Origin: Cunninghamia lanceolata
Taxonomy: Eukaryota > Streptophyta > Pinopsida > Cupressales > Cupressaceae
Length of the DNA: 64,000 nucleotides
Assembly (NCBI GenBank): GCA_027924645.1
Contig: BSBN01000860.1
Coordinates: 3,410,001 to 3,474,000 of the forward strand
Reading direction: 5' to 3'
A program made the translations under genes and the position numbers. Of the stretch, positions 1-11,925 are shown one piece after another. Position 1 is the stretch's first letter; each line of letters starts with the position of its first letter. The notes under the pieces were generated by a model. That model saw only the letters and a program-made list of their open reading frames with translations. It ran no database searches and had not been told where the DNA came from.

Positions 1-109
1 AAGACCATTTATTTTAGTGAAAACAAATATAATGACGAATATTAAAATAGTTAATAGTGTTAAAACTGTAAGGAAACAACATTTTGTAAAATTCCAACTG
101 TACCTTTCT

Positions 110-3100
110 TTCACATCCTTTAGACATGTTGATTTCGTCTTCTGTTATGTTTGAATCTATACCTGCATCTTCTATTTGATTTTGAATTTGTTCAGTAACC
201 CATTGTGCAATCTTTGCCCCAATCCTCAAGCAGATCAGTGGGAAGTGGAGTATTCCTTGGGTTCGATCTCTTAAATTGTCTCCTTGCTTCTAACACTTCT
301 TCTCTCTTTTTATCATACAGATCGATCCATTTGTTCATAAAGTCCATGTGGTACAGAATGAACTTTTTGAGTATAGCACTTTCGTCTAAACCTATTACAT
401 GTCAACATGTTTATTTCAAACTCCAAATGTCATGCTGTTAATTTGACAAATAAATTACAGAGTTAATTAATGATTGCAAGAAAAACAACCACACTGATCA
501 TGAATTTACTTACTAATTTCTACTTGAACACCATTAGATTGTGGTTTTTCTCCATCAATAATATCTGATGCTCATTCTTCATCCCAGAAGCGTGCCCCAT
601 CTTCAAAATCCTTACCAAAGAATTCACACAGGAAGAAAAATGCTTCATTCAATACATACCCTTCAGTCATGTAACCCTCTGGAAGTGCCTTTTGTCGAAC
701 ATATCTTTTTAGAGTTTCATATACCACTCAAAGAAAAACATCCACCTCGTTGAGACGACACCCGCCAATTCAATGTCATTGACTAGGTGTGTAAGTAAAT
801 GGACTTGTAGGTCCATGAAACTTGTAGGGAGATCCTTCTCAAATACACATACAATTTCTGCAATTTCCTTCTTCCATTTTGGCACTTCACATTCGTGGAT
901 CTCCTTGGAGGTCACCCACCTAATATAAGAATAGTAAATTAGTATGAACCTTTAGTCAAAAAATAAAATGCAATATAATATCTCTATGTCTCTCACACAT
1001 GAACATTTCATATAACCACGTACCTTGTAAATGCTGACAATCGATTTATGGCATTCCTTAAGACAATTGTAAGACAGGAATCCCCCCTAATTGCCAATGG
1101 CATGATATGCTATCAAACACATTTATGAAAAGGTGATTAGTAATTTTTCCTCACACAACAAAATATCAAAATATATTTAGTACTTAATCAATGTTAGCAG
1201 TAAATGTTAAATGATGATAAATAATACCTTCATAAAATTATGAAAATCATGTGTTTTAAATCCTGTGATATGTCCATCAACTTTAAAAGCTTTAGCCAAT
1301 GATGACTCATAGCCAGTAGGTGTCCTTGTTGAACGGATGACATTTTTTAGTTGGTCTAGCTCTTTTTTTTTCAAAATCTATGGAGCTTCTGTATATGTTT
1401 CATTTTCCCTGTTTGGCCACAAATGTTTTCTATCAATTTTGGTTCGCGAAAGAGCAATATCTCTCCTCAAATACAAGGTATCCTTCTCTTTGCCTGATAT
1501 ATGTCAAAATATAGAATTTGGGACATTTTTGAAGATGTGCATAGGATCTAATAGGTGAGATATTAATAGATCCTTCCAGTAAGGGAGCTAATAAAATATG
1601 GATTTCTTTTTATTCTTCTGGCATATTAACTACAACTTGTTCTAGTTCTTCAATTGAATCACTCCGATCAAAAAAATCCTCCCAAGCTTTCAATTCAGCA
1701 TCTTCATACTTCTTAATCCAATCACCTGGACCTATAATCATGGGAGGGCCTCAATTTTCAACTTTTCCATTAAATTGATTCTTCAGGCGATTTCTAAATT
1801 TATGATCTAGTGGTAGAAAAACCCTGTTGTTTACGTAAATAAATTTATGTAGATCTTTAGAATATCGCCCTTGAAATTATTCTGCACATCTTGGACATGC
1901 AAATATCCCCTTTGTTTGAAGCCCTACAATTCAATAAGTAATGTTAATAATATCAAAAAAATAGTATAAAACTAAGTATGAAAGTTGGGATGGAAATAAA
2001 TTATGAGTGTAAATACGTAAATATTTTATCTTACCAGAACAAACACCAAGTCCTAGAAAATCATGAATAGTCCAACATAGCACACCATACAACATGAAGG
2101 ACCTATTTGATGGGGGACATGATATGTCATACATTCTTATGCTTTTCCATAGCAGTTGCATCCCATCAATAAAAGGCGCAAGATAAACATCCATGTTTAT
2201 AACTTGATGTTTTCCTGGAACAATGAGAGTCAGCATAAGGTGCTCCTTTCTAACACTCATCCATTGGGGAATATTGTATACTATCAATCCGACTGGCCAA
2301 ACACTATAATTTCAACTTAGGAAAGAGAATGGGCACACTCCATCAATTACAAAACCAAACCTGATACTGCGGGGTTCATCTTTGAATTTTCTTAGCCATT
2401 TTTCCTCTACGTGTTTCATTGCTTTGGAGTTAGTGGGAATTCGCATGAATCCGTCTTTACTCCTATTTTTTGCATGCCATTCTATCAATTGTGCAAGTTA
2501 CTTGCAACGAAACATTCGTTGAAGTCTAGGTATAATTGGCATGTGACGTAAAACCTTCTTTGGAACTGTAGGACCTTGTACATCTGTATGATATCTCTTC
2601 TCTTTGCATACAGGGCATTCTACCTTGTTTTCATATTCATCTTTGTATAAAATGCAATCATTTTTACATGACTGAATTTGCTTATATTCAATCCCCAACT
2701 CAACCAACAACAGACGCGCCTCTCTGCAAGTTGATGGCAACACATTCTCTTCAGGGAATATTTTAGTTTTTAGTGCCCTGTAAGATTGCCAAAGATTAAG
2801 TCAATTGAATGTTTGACTTATGATGAACATGTTTCATATGTCAATCTATACTAGGACTGTTTATATACAATATATGGTTTCAAATTCCCCTTAATGAAAT
2901 AAAAACAAAGTTGATGAATGTTTACGAATTATGTACACCAATGGACAATGCAAAGTAAGAAATAGATTTCATCTCACTTTAGTAGGTTAGTGAATCCTTT
3001 ATCTGACCAACCAAATAGTGACTTGATTTCTAATAATATTAATGTGCATGTCAGTTTTGAAGTTCTACTTGCACCCGATTTGAACACGGATGTCTTCACT

Positions 3101-3473
3101 GCTTGCTTGATGGAGTCTTTCAGGTTGTTATCATCAACATTACGTTGGTGGTAATTACCCCTGCTATCATCGTTAGTGTCAACCATATGATCATTATTGT
3201 CATCATTGTTTCCATCCCCAAAGAAACCTGTAAGCATTTCATTCAATCCTTCTTCATGCACTGCATTTTCACTATCATGATCATCATCATTAAGGTTAGC
3301 TAGCATGTCATCAGTGTATGCGGATCTCATCAGCAATTCAAATTTCTCAGCTGTTAGTATTCTCTTAAATGTTGCTCTTTTCTGGTTGGTATGGTTTGGA
3401 TCATCCCATCCAAACCTTAATAACCCAGTTGGATCTTGGGTATTAGTATGTGTTTCATCAACATCTTCTACCT
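110..3473 (-). pseudogene. TNP2-like CACTA transposase, multi-exon, decayed
   Basis: Reading right to left, the protein pieces follow the order of plant TNP2-type (Transposase_21) proteins. An acidic N-terminal exon (3,473 to about 2,985) contains LLMRSAYTDDM. An exon from about 2,778 has NDCILY, the zinc-ligand-like CPVCKEKRYH, and IPRLQRMF near 2,510. VYNIPQWMSVR and DVYLAPFIDG fall at 2,280-2,170. After a short intron (about 1,926-2,035, GTAAGA donor, TTGTAG acceptor) come QTKGIFACPRC, FLPLDHKFR, PYWKDLL and LLDPMHIFKN (to about 1,530). HLVNDIELAGVVSTRWM lies at about 790-740, and a charged C-terminal part (WIDLYDKKREEV) at 400-200. In-frame stops break it (for example just after IPRLQRMFRCK and after DFEDGARFWDEE). 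The family catalyses cut-and-paste transposition by binding the CACTA ends. Assignment to family is firm; exact exon limits are not. Confidence 0.85.
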
Positions 3474-3705
3474 ATCAACAAACACAAGCATTATTTAATG
3501 TTTGGCAACAATTGCACTAAATTCAAAATGTATCAATTTCAAAGAAATACAATCAAATATGGCTTAAAAAATATAAATATAAATTGTATGAACATATATA
3601 CTTGAATTGAATAATAGAACATTATTTTATAGACTACCTTTTTTATACAATAATTTAAAGAAAACACAATTTTGACAACATAGTTTATAAAACATCAATC
3701 CACAC

Positions 3706-5080
3706 TCATTTATTATTCTTTGGTTTTCTGCCCTTAAGAATATCCTTAGGGGGACCTTGTTCTTTCCTTTTCTTTCGCATAGGAGTGCGTTTTAAGAAGG
3801 GGTAATCAATCAATAACTCATCCCCAATGGTAAGGTCCATAATAGCCTCAACCATTATCAATCTATCAACCTCTCTTTCCATATCTCCATCTTTATCATT
3901 TATAACCTCAACAAATTGACAATTCGGTCTTACATTAGGGTCCCTTCCCTTACTACTATTTATAAATCTTGCAATATTTTTTGTGTATGTATGCATGTCC
4001 ATCTATATACATAAGATGACCTCTATTCATTTCTTTTCCACTTTCCAATTGGAGATGATTTGTATACATATTCAAATTTAGACCATATGCTGACATGCTA
4101 GGCTTATATTCTGCTAGCCTTCTCCATTCACCACTGTAATATGATGGACCACAATATGGTATTAATCTCCTAGTGGTTTGTTCTGAATTGTTTCTATGTT
4201 TAGATCCCATATGTACATTTTGGATGACAAAGAGGCCTAGATTCGCTCCATGAATATTGGAGGGTCATATCATGTAGTTGTATCCCCAAAATTGAAACAC
4301 CTTGTACACTCTAGGTAGTTGTTGATCACTAGGCCAAGCGCAATATAGTCGATGATCAAATGTCTCTTTGTAAATTGATCTCAAACTCAAGGGCAAGTCA
4401 TCATCTCCATCACATTCATTCTCATAGGGTATGTAGTCCACCTTCCCCTTGTATTTAAGCAAATTATGCATCTTTAAACCAGTTCTTGTTCTGTTACTTG
4501 TTTTCATCAATTCCTCGTCTTCGGAGCTGGTATATTGGCACATATTTTTGTTAGATGTATCATCTGATGAATGATCATTACCCTCTAGGCTGGAAGTTGG
4601 TGATCCAGGAAACTTTAAACCAAGAACTTTATCCTGCAAGTATCCATTAAGAAAAAAAATAGTTATTTAAATAATATAAAACAAAGTTTAAACGAAATAT
4701 ACATGTTATTTATATCAAATTAGCAAATTCCTTACCACAATTCCTATTGGATTTGAATCGATTGTAGGAGGCATACTACCGACTAGAAGCTCATCATATA
4801 TGCAATGTCTTTGTAGAATCGCTCGTTTGAATTATTTCTTTCCACGACATACAGAACATCCACAAACAACAATTTTCTCAAAGTATTCATCCCATGTACT
4901 ATAGTCCTGACCAACCTCTTGTTCAGTGCAATCATTTGTTGTGTCTACAGGATCAATTGTCATATCCTCTTCCACCCACTGTCGTCTACATGATTTAACA
5001 GTTTTAGGTCCACATCCACGTACATATCTTTTTATTTTGCTAGTTGAACGCTCAGGTTCTACATTTGCTCCAATCTCCAT
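3706..5080 (-). pseudogene. CACTA accessory gene with SET-like domain, broken
   Basis: Two main exons. The first (5,080-4,736; ATG right after a TTATTTTAG acceptor, GTAAGG donor) has a basic stretch (STSKIKRYVRG), RRQWVEEDMTIDP, and a Cys/His cluster (CGCSVCRGKK, then RHC) that may be a zinc finger, with an in-frame TAA inside it. The second (about 4,633-3,706, TGCAG acceptor) has an acidic Ser-rich part, then SET-like motifs in order: SNIHGANLGLF, PYCGP, MYIDGHA, NIARFIN, DPNVRPNC, and AIMDLTIGDELLIDY, ending in a Lys/Arg-rich tail (MRKKRKEQG, KGRKPKNNK) that looks like a nuclear localisation signal. SET domains are protein lysine methyltransferase folds; the NHSC core reads NSSK here, so activity is doubtful. 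A TGA precedes PSNIHG, and a 4-bp tandem duplication (TACATACA on the minus strand, about 3,980) shifts the frame inside the domain. Confidence 0.6.
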
Positions 5081-5222
5081 CTAAAATAACCAACAACATG
5101 CATTAATTTATGTCAAGATTGGATAATACATTATAAATTTTAATAATACTGTGAAAAAAGATGGACGTATCACAAAATGTCATCAGATCATTTTTTCCTA
5201 AGTTAAGTCAAAATTTGAGTAC

Positions 5223-5716
5223 CTGATGTCCCACTTCATCCGTTGTGTCCTCATTTGATATGACACGATCTGTTGCCATGGCCTTGTCTGGCCCCTATAA
5301 TACACAACATAGTAAATAATGTTTAGTACAATTATATCATTTCAACGAATATGCTATCCAACACAAAACCTCACTTTAGTCATATATGTGACATATTCAT
5401 ATCATGTTTTGGCCATCCTAATTTTCAAACTTTTCCCTTAATCATAGAATCACATTTAATCATCATTCCTATGCATTTTCAACTAATAAGTTTGACCTCA
5501 GAGGCCTCATGGACAAAAAAATGACTTTATCTCCTCGATGTTGTAGCATTTGTGAATTCATAAACACCTTCCTCCTTTGGTTGAGGTTGCTTTCTCTTCT
5601 TACCTCTATTGTATCTGCAGATTCCGTTGTCATATCTATTTCCACCCACTTTCCTCTCTACGATGTAGTAGTTCTACGCCATCCACGTCCTCTCTCCATG
5701 GCCTCCTCTGGATCCT
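5223..5716 (-). pseudogene. Upstream exons of the SET-like gene, one partly duplicated
   Basis: Two short minus-strand exon-like blocks. One (about 5,297-5,223) starts after TATAG, holds an ATG (MATDRVISNEDTTDEVGHQ) and ends at a GTACTC donor. The other (about 5,716-5,600) starts GATCCAGAGGAGGCCATGG and encodes MERGRGWRR and WVEIDMTTESADT. The latter resembles WVEEDMTIDPVDT in the exon at 5,080-4,736, so an exon seems to have been duplicated. Which of the ATGs was used as start is unclear. The blocks may be alternative first exons or relics. Confidence 0.4.
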
Positions 5717-5889
5717 GTAATACACAACAATGACAATAGTCACATAACAACTGTGCACCAAGAGGTTAAAAGGAACCAATCAAGATAACCACACATGAAT
5801 AACAAATGTGTCCTAACATATTATATAAATTTCCTATATGTTTGCATTTATCCTCTAACCTTTCTACATCAGCCCTCAATTATGCAGAC

Positions 5890-6060
5890 CTCCTAGTTGT
5901 TATATGCAAATGATTTGTATCCTTGGATGCCCATTGACAAATATAGTGAACTGATTTGAATCCTTGTATAACCAATTTGTAGGTACAGTGAATTGATTTG
6001 AGTTCTTGCATTCACAATTAAAAAATCACAGTGAGATGGTTTGAATCCTTGAGTTTTAAG
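5890..6060. repeat. Four-copy ~42-bp degenerate tandem repeat
   Basis: The core TGATTTGAATCCTTG recurs at about 5,911, 5,952, 5,994 and 6,037 with spacing of 41-43 bp and substitutions. It lies upstream of the CACTA accessory gene and could be part of a subterminal repeat zone, which CACTA transposases bind. The array has an incidental open frame on the minus strand (repeats of the type SLYL). Confidence 0.55.
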
Positions 6061-6165
6061 TAAAATGAAATGGGTGAGACCAGTGCCTTGTTGGGAAAAT
6101 GGAGTCAAATGAAAATCTGAGATAAGTGGCTTATATTTGGTAGTAATTCTAACTGTTTGGCACAT

Positions 6166-7030
6166 TAATATTGGTTAATAACTTCTATAACCGTGCAAGG
6201 AAATAATTGACAGACTCTTCTTAATAATCCAATTGACACAACCAGGTTACTTGTAATTTATCAAAAGGATCTTTAATCCCTACTCGAAGGAACCAATTGA
6301 ATAAATCAAACAAGAACAGTAGATGATATCAACCCTGAGATAGAATGCCAACCCTAATTATGTGGTTCTTCTTATTGATCCAATTAATACTCCCAGATTA
6401 CTGTGATCTGAAAATAGTGTTGGTAAGATTTTTGGGATATCTTCAATGAGGCTCTCGGTATCACTAAAAGTAACATAAGGGAGAGGACCCAATTGCTGAG
6501 CATGTTCCAATAGCTGTGATAGTGTTTGTGGAATTAAGGCTCAATATTTTTAAAACTTTAGCACTAGTAGTTGTAACTTTAAGGTTGTTAGTGTTGACTA
6601 TAAGTACCTATAATTGAATGAAATGTGCCCTTTAGATTTAAAAACAACCAATTATGTGATGCCACATCAGGGCACCAACAAAACATGACTTAATGAACAA
6701 CTATTGGTCCACCTTTGTTTCGGTAACTATTAGACACCTTAACAAAAAGCATGCTGAGCAACTATTGGTCCACCTTTGGTCAAGAGCATTGCCCTTAGAC
6801 CTCACTCTAGTTTTTAAAATAAAAAAATAAAAAAACATTTTGAACCATGCTAGATGGAAAAACAACATATTTTTTTTGATTTGTGACTTTTTTCCAATTA
6901 AATCCCAAATATTTGAATTACATTTATTCTTCTAGTTTGCTAAGTCAATCTTTATCCTAAGTAATGCTCCTATGGCCCTAGCAGAGATACAAACACATGG
7001 CTCCACAAAGAGATAGCAATTTTGGACTAA
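6166..7030. other. AT-rich intergenic DNA without recognisable gene
   Basis: No coherent reading frame. A short direct repeat ACTATTGGTCCACCTTTG occurs at about 6,701 and 6,761. It may include the unseen right end of the first CACTA element. Confidence 0.5.
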
Positions 7031-7290
7031 ATGATACAAACTTCTTTCTACCATAATTCATTATTCCATATTATAATTTTTATTTTTGATGCCATGGATA
7101 TCATAATTGATAAGTTTTATATTCCTAAAACACTTTGACAATATTTATATCTCTAAAAAATGATACAAACTTCTTTCTACCATAATTCATGTTTCCATAT
7201 TATAATTTTTGTTTTTGATGCCATGGATATTAAACACACTTTAACAATATTCATATATCTAGAAATGTTGTTTCTTTTATACTTGATCTT
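7031..7290. repeat. Tandem duplication, period 129 bp
   Basis: The block beginning ATGATACAAACTTCTTTC at 7,031 recurs at 7,160 with the same downstream order (CATAATTCAT, TTTTTGATGCCATGGATAT, ACAATATT). Copy 2 has a small deletion. Non-coding. Confidence 0.85.
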
Positions 7291-7940
7291 AGTAGCTTCT
7301 ATTAGATTAGTTTATTGTGTCTTTAAAATTTATTTAATAAAGGATGCATGAAACCGATTTTAAATCCTCAAAAATCTCTATATTTAATTGCCTAGTCTTC
7401 ACTGAGTTTTGACCGAATTTGAGCACAGAATCTAAGGTAAAAAAGAGTCCAAACTAGTCGGATCAAACCATCATAAATTTTTATATGGTAGGCAGCTCTG
7501 ACAAGAGTCAATACTAGAACCTATAGTAGAGGAAATCACAATGAACCTATAGTAGAGGAAACCATCATAAATTTTTATCTGGCAGGTGGCTGTGATATAT
7601 CAATTTAAATAATAAGGAATCACTAAAATGGAGACAACTAAATAATTGAATAAATTTAACAAATAATTGATACCAATATGGCGCCACAGAATCAGAGATT
7701 TTCCATTAACTTCTTCAAAATTATGCTTGCAACATGGCCTTTGAGTTTGTAAATATTATGGAACTTTTTCTACTATCTACCACTACTAGCTCTTCTCTTC
7801 CCCCTATATATTTTTATTGGGTCTTGGTCTCTCTTTTTGTAGGAGAGACAAACAAGCTTCAGACTCGTTACAACAAAGAAAACACAATTGTTCATAATTG
7901 TTAAGAAAATACTTTTAAACTTAACAAAATGTTTTTAATT
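7291..7940. other. Intergenic AT-rich DNA with short direct repeats
   Basis: AACCATCATAAATTTTTAT occurs at about 7,466 and 7,559, and AACCTATAGTAGAGGAAA at about 7,518 and 7,544. A block at about 7,820-7,872 (GGGTCTTGGTCTCTCTT ... CGTTACA) recurs at 12,815-12,863. No gene is visible. Confidence 0.6.
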
Positions 7941-10900
7941 AGAAAAGACCAATTCGTTATTCACCAAATAGAAACCCGTGACCATTCAAGGCCTGAGCAA
8001 GGCATTCTATTTTCTGATGTGGTATCTCCTCTTCACATTCAATCCTCTTCAGAACCTAAATATGTTTCTTGCCATTCACTTGTTTTCAGATCACTAGGCC
8101 ACTTAAATTCTTGTGCGGCTGTAAAGCTTGTAAGATGGCTTTTCCCTCTGTTGTCCAAGAGGTTCCTGATGTCCACCACAAACTTTGTGTATCCATTGTC
8201 CAACGCAATAATTTCATCAAGTAGAGTATGGAACTCAGTGAGTTTAATTTCCCCATCATTCTGTACATGTGCCAAACATTTAGGAATCATCTAATCAAAC
8301 TCTTCTCTCCATTCATCTACACCCTTCAATTGGTTATCATCTTTGAGGATTGATGGGCTGAAATGGCATTTGATGGAGTCAAATGTACTCCTCTTACCTT
8401 TCACCTTCCTTTTTGCATCTACCAAATACTGATACTCGTCAATTATGCTTTTTACCATTTATCACGTAGGCTTGATCTTTGATGGGGCATCTAGATCTAT
8501 GTGTGTGGCTTTGCATAAAGTATTCAGTGTGTGGAAGGTAGGTTGCCATCTCTTTTGAAGATTTTCAAGAATGGTAGAATTAGTGTTTATCTGTTCCAGA
8601 GCTTTGATCAGATTGTTGAATTGTTCATGTACTCCATTTATTTTGTCTTTCAATATATCAACTCTGTGTTTTAATATCCTACTCATGACCTCTATGATGT
8701 GATTTTTGACATCTTCCTCTTTATGCTTTTTCAGCTTATCAATTTCCTCTTTCATTTGTCAGATCTGGGGATCCTTTGTATGGACTGGTGGGTGATAGAC
8801 AATTAATTCATCTCCCTTTACTGTGGTGGCTTGTTGCAACTGCTATTTCAACTTTCTATTCTCAATGACCAATTTGTTCACCTCATCATTAGATAGCTTT
8901 AACCTTTTCTCATATTCATTAATTTTCTTTTCAATGTTTTGTACCACATCTTTGGTGAACATTGCAAAATGCATAGTTATGGTGGCAGCTTCAGTACGAG
9001 TTGTGTCTCTCATAGTTCTAATCATGGTTGACCCCCTCATTTCTTGTACTGCATCAAGGAGCCGAGGCTTCCTTGTGTTCTTCTGCTTTGTCCATAGGGC
9101 AAGTGTTTGGGTAGTAGGGTTATACCCTACTCTTGAGACACCTTCCTCTGAATCAAATTCTGCAACTAACATAGGGTCATCTTGTGCTCTGATTTGATCC
9201 AAAAGAAACATTTTGGACAACTCCATCCCTGGTATAATCAACATATCACTTTTCAACACCATTTCTCTTGCCTCCTAGGGAGTGACATTAATATTATCAA
9301 TATTCAATTATGCAAATGTCTGAGCCTGGATCTCAACCTGTTTTGACTCATCAGCTCCTATAAAATTACTCTTCAACTTTTCATCAAATTCTTTCATTTT
9401 CATTTTGATCCAGAAATCTCTAAACTCATTATTGTGTATAAAATTATCATCCTCTATGAATCTCAGAGAGGCCACTACCCTCTCATCCTCTTGAATCTCA
9501 TCAGTTCCCTCCTTTGACAACCTGACCTTTGGATCATGAGGCTTTTGACCTTTTTGTTGTTTCGCTACCTCTTTAAGTTCAGTCAAGGCCAAGACTGCTT
9601 CTTTTTCTTCATCATCACTTGAATCATATTCCACTAATGGCTCTATCTTCTATTTTTTAGCTTGTGGCTCATGAGTGGGAGATGGAGGGGATGGATTTGT
9701 AGGTGATGGGGGTGATATATGAGATGTGGATGTTTCATGTGGTGGTTGATGGGGTGTGGGCAATGAAATAAGTCCCTCATCTTGGGCCATTTTGTAGAAT
9801 TCATCAAATTTATTCAAAATCATTTGCATTCTTTTTAGAAGATTGTGCTCACCTACAAAAAAGCCTTTGAAGTTTCTATCTTTTTCATTCTTCTAATTTT
9901 CCCACCTCATCATTACATCCCACCTTTTTCTGGGCTGCATTACATAAGCAAACTGCACCAAATTTCTTATAACATCGTCCCTAGAATCAAATTCATGTGA
10001 AATAGCCTTCTTTGTCAATAAGGTTCTTTTGATCATATTGATGTGACCCTCTAGGTCACATACTCTTTTTGTTCTAGGTTTAAGGGAGTAATTGACCCTT
10101 ATAAACCTCTGAACTTCTTCGAGCATATCTAACCCAATGGCCAACTCTTCAAACATAGTCAAGTTAGGCAAAAATGTGCCTTTCCTCTTATTTCTCATCA
10201 AGTCATGTTCCATCCAGAGCATCTGCCACATAAACTCTAAGAAACACACTCTTGCAAGTAAAAACTTAGGTAAAATGTGTGGTGCTTGGTTGCACCCATA
10301 TACTCTGATAATAGTGTGTTGGGGCATAAGGAACCAATCAGCATAATTATGAGTATAGCCTTGGTTTGGCCCATACTTCATAGGCCTCATTACCTTCATC
10401 AATGACTCAGGCATTCTTGGTGTTGGGTAACCAAGAGCAGCAATCAATCTGACAACAAAATCATCTCAAAACACTAAAAAATCACCTTTTGTACACCTAC
10501 TATCCCAAATGCAGCACCGGTTTTGTACAAGGAGTCTGACTCCTCTTTCTTGTGTACACAATTCCATCCTTGTAGTCCACTTCATTTCATTCTGATTCAT
10601 AATTAAGTGACACAATAAAGAATATCTTCTAAAAGTAATAGGGGCCTTGGCTTCCCTAACTTCTAGCAAACCTTCATGTAATTGATCTTCAATCACAGAT
10701 GTAAAATCAAATTCTATATTTGACTCAAAATGTTGAATTATCATAGCCATTCTCATCAACCCTATTTGCATTTGCTCCTATGCATCTATCCCCAAAACTT
10801 GACACAATGCATAATAGGTATTCTTGAAATAAATTTGAAATTTAGAAACATGGAAAGGTTCCATTTTGGAAGAAGGAATAGAGAGTCATCTATTACCATC

Positions 10901-11399
10901 ACCCCTCTTCATGTGTAAGGGGAGCTCATCACTTCGATATGTTTTCCTCAACCTCTTATATTCTTGCTCAAGTTTCTCTAAGTTCGTCTCTGTTATAGCT
11001 TGTTTATTGAGGTTGAAACATTTGATAATGGCATCTCTATTGATATCCACTAAGCACTCACCATTTGGAAGTCTCACAATTTTGGTTGGGGCATGATAAT
11101 TGTGGGCAAGGGCTTTAATCAGCTCAACATCAACGAAGATGTTGGGAACAATCAATTTAGCCAAATCTAGGGCCCATGGGTTTGATGTTGGTTCCTGGTC
11201 ATTCCTTTTTATATAAAAGTACCAGTAGAGGTTCCATCCTGACAATGGTATATAGGGGTCCCTACAACCTTGAGCTAAGTCTCCAAAAACCTTTATCAAT
11301 TGAGCCAGGCAACAATGAAAGTAGAGAGGATTGCAATGAAGATTTACTGGTTTTGGCTTCATCCTTCTTGGCTTCTACCTCAATCTTTTTAGGTGCCAT
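7940..11399 (-). pseudogene. Unrecognised large gene (~1,100 codons), decayed, probably mobile-element derived
   Basis: Open segments follow each other on the minus strand over 3.4 kb with only a few frame breaks: an ATG at 11,399 (MAPKKIEVEAKK), a frameshift near 11,350, then 11,362-10,886, 10,771-10,466, 10,447-9,893, 9,634-9,308, 9,262-8,843, 8,755-8,462 and 8,290-8,039. The N-terminal half is globular (PYIPLSGWNLYWYF, NPWALDLAKLIVPNIFVD, RLPNGECLVDINRDAI). A Pro-rich linker (SPPSPTNPSPPSPT, about 9,730-9,670) and an acidic patch (DSSDDEEKE) follow, then a coiled-coil-like C-terminal half (IEKKINEYEKRLKLSNDEV; EEIDKLKKHKEEDVKNH). I do not recognise the family. The layout resembles ORFs of non-autonomous plant retroelements or plant-mobile-domain proteins, but no polymerase, integrase or zinc knuckle is present. 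Function unknown. Confidence 0.55.
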
Positions 11400-11581
11400 T
11401 TTATGAAATTCACAAGAAATGATGAGCAGAGCTTACCCAAAAAAATTGCCTTGAAGAATTCTCTTTACTCATGCGGCTTGAGCTCCTGTGTAACTTGTCT
11501 TCTGCTACTATGAGCGAGAAATCTTAATTTGTTTCATATATTTCAAGACGCATTTACTTCTGGTTCATAAATTTGCACAAT

Positions 11582-11925
11582 TCAAATCTTCGTGTTGAGC
11601 TTCAATCTTCATATTTTGATGTTGATGTGATTAGTATGCTTTAAATAACCCAACGACTTGGTTACCATTCTACTGTGGGCTATGTTTTGGCCCCCCAAGG
11701 TATAGCGGTATAGTGTGTAGTGTATAGTATTAACTATTCTCACCGTCAAATCTTCCTGTTGAGCTTCAATCTTCATATTTTGATGTTGGTGTCATTAGTA
11801 TGCTTTAAATAACCCAACAGCTTGGTTACCATTCTACCGCGGGCTATGTTTTGGCCCCTCGGGGTATAGCGGTATAGTGTGTGTAGTGGTATAGTGAGTA
11901 TTAACTATTCTCACCGTCATACCGC
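11582..11925. repeat. Tandem duplication, period ~164 bp
   Basis: TCAAATCTTC(G/C)TGTTGAGCTTC begins at 11,582 and again at 11,746; both copies continue through CTTTAAATAACCCAAC, GGCTATGTTTTGGCCCC and GGTATAGCGGTATAGTG to ATTCTCACCG. The copies differ by a few substitutions and short indels. They lie just upstream of the unknown minus-strand gene, so they may be its promoter or 5' region. Confidence 0.9.

Larger units (their letters stand above)
1..6100 (-). mobile_element. CACTA/EnSpm-type DNA transposon, decayed, cut by left window edge
   Basis: A minus-strand element defined by its two genes: a TNP2-like transposase (about 110-3,473) and a second multi-exon gene with a SET-like domain (3,706-5,297). 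The order, accessory gene upstream of the transposase on the same strand, is a usual CACTA layout. A short ~42-bp tandem repeat (5,890-6,060) lies upstream of the genes and may be part of a subterminal repeat zone. I could not find the right-hand terminal inverted repeat (it should read ...TAGTG on the plus strand), so the right limit is a guess; the left limit is outside the window. All coding parts carry stops or frameshifts, so this copy is not autonomous. Confidence 0.75.
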
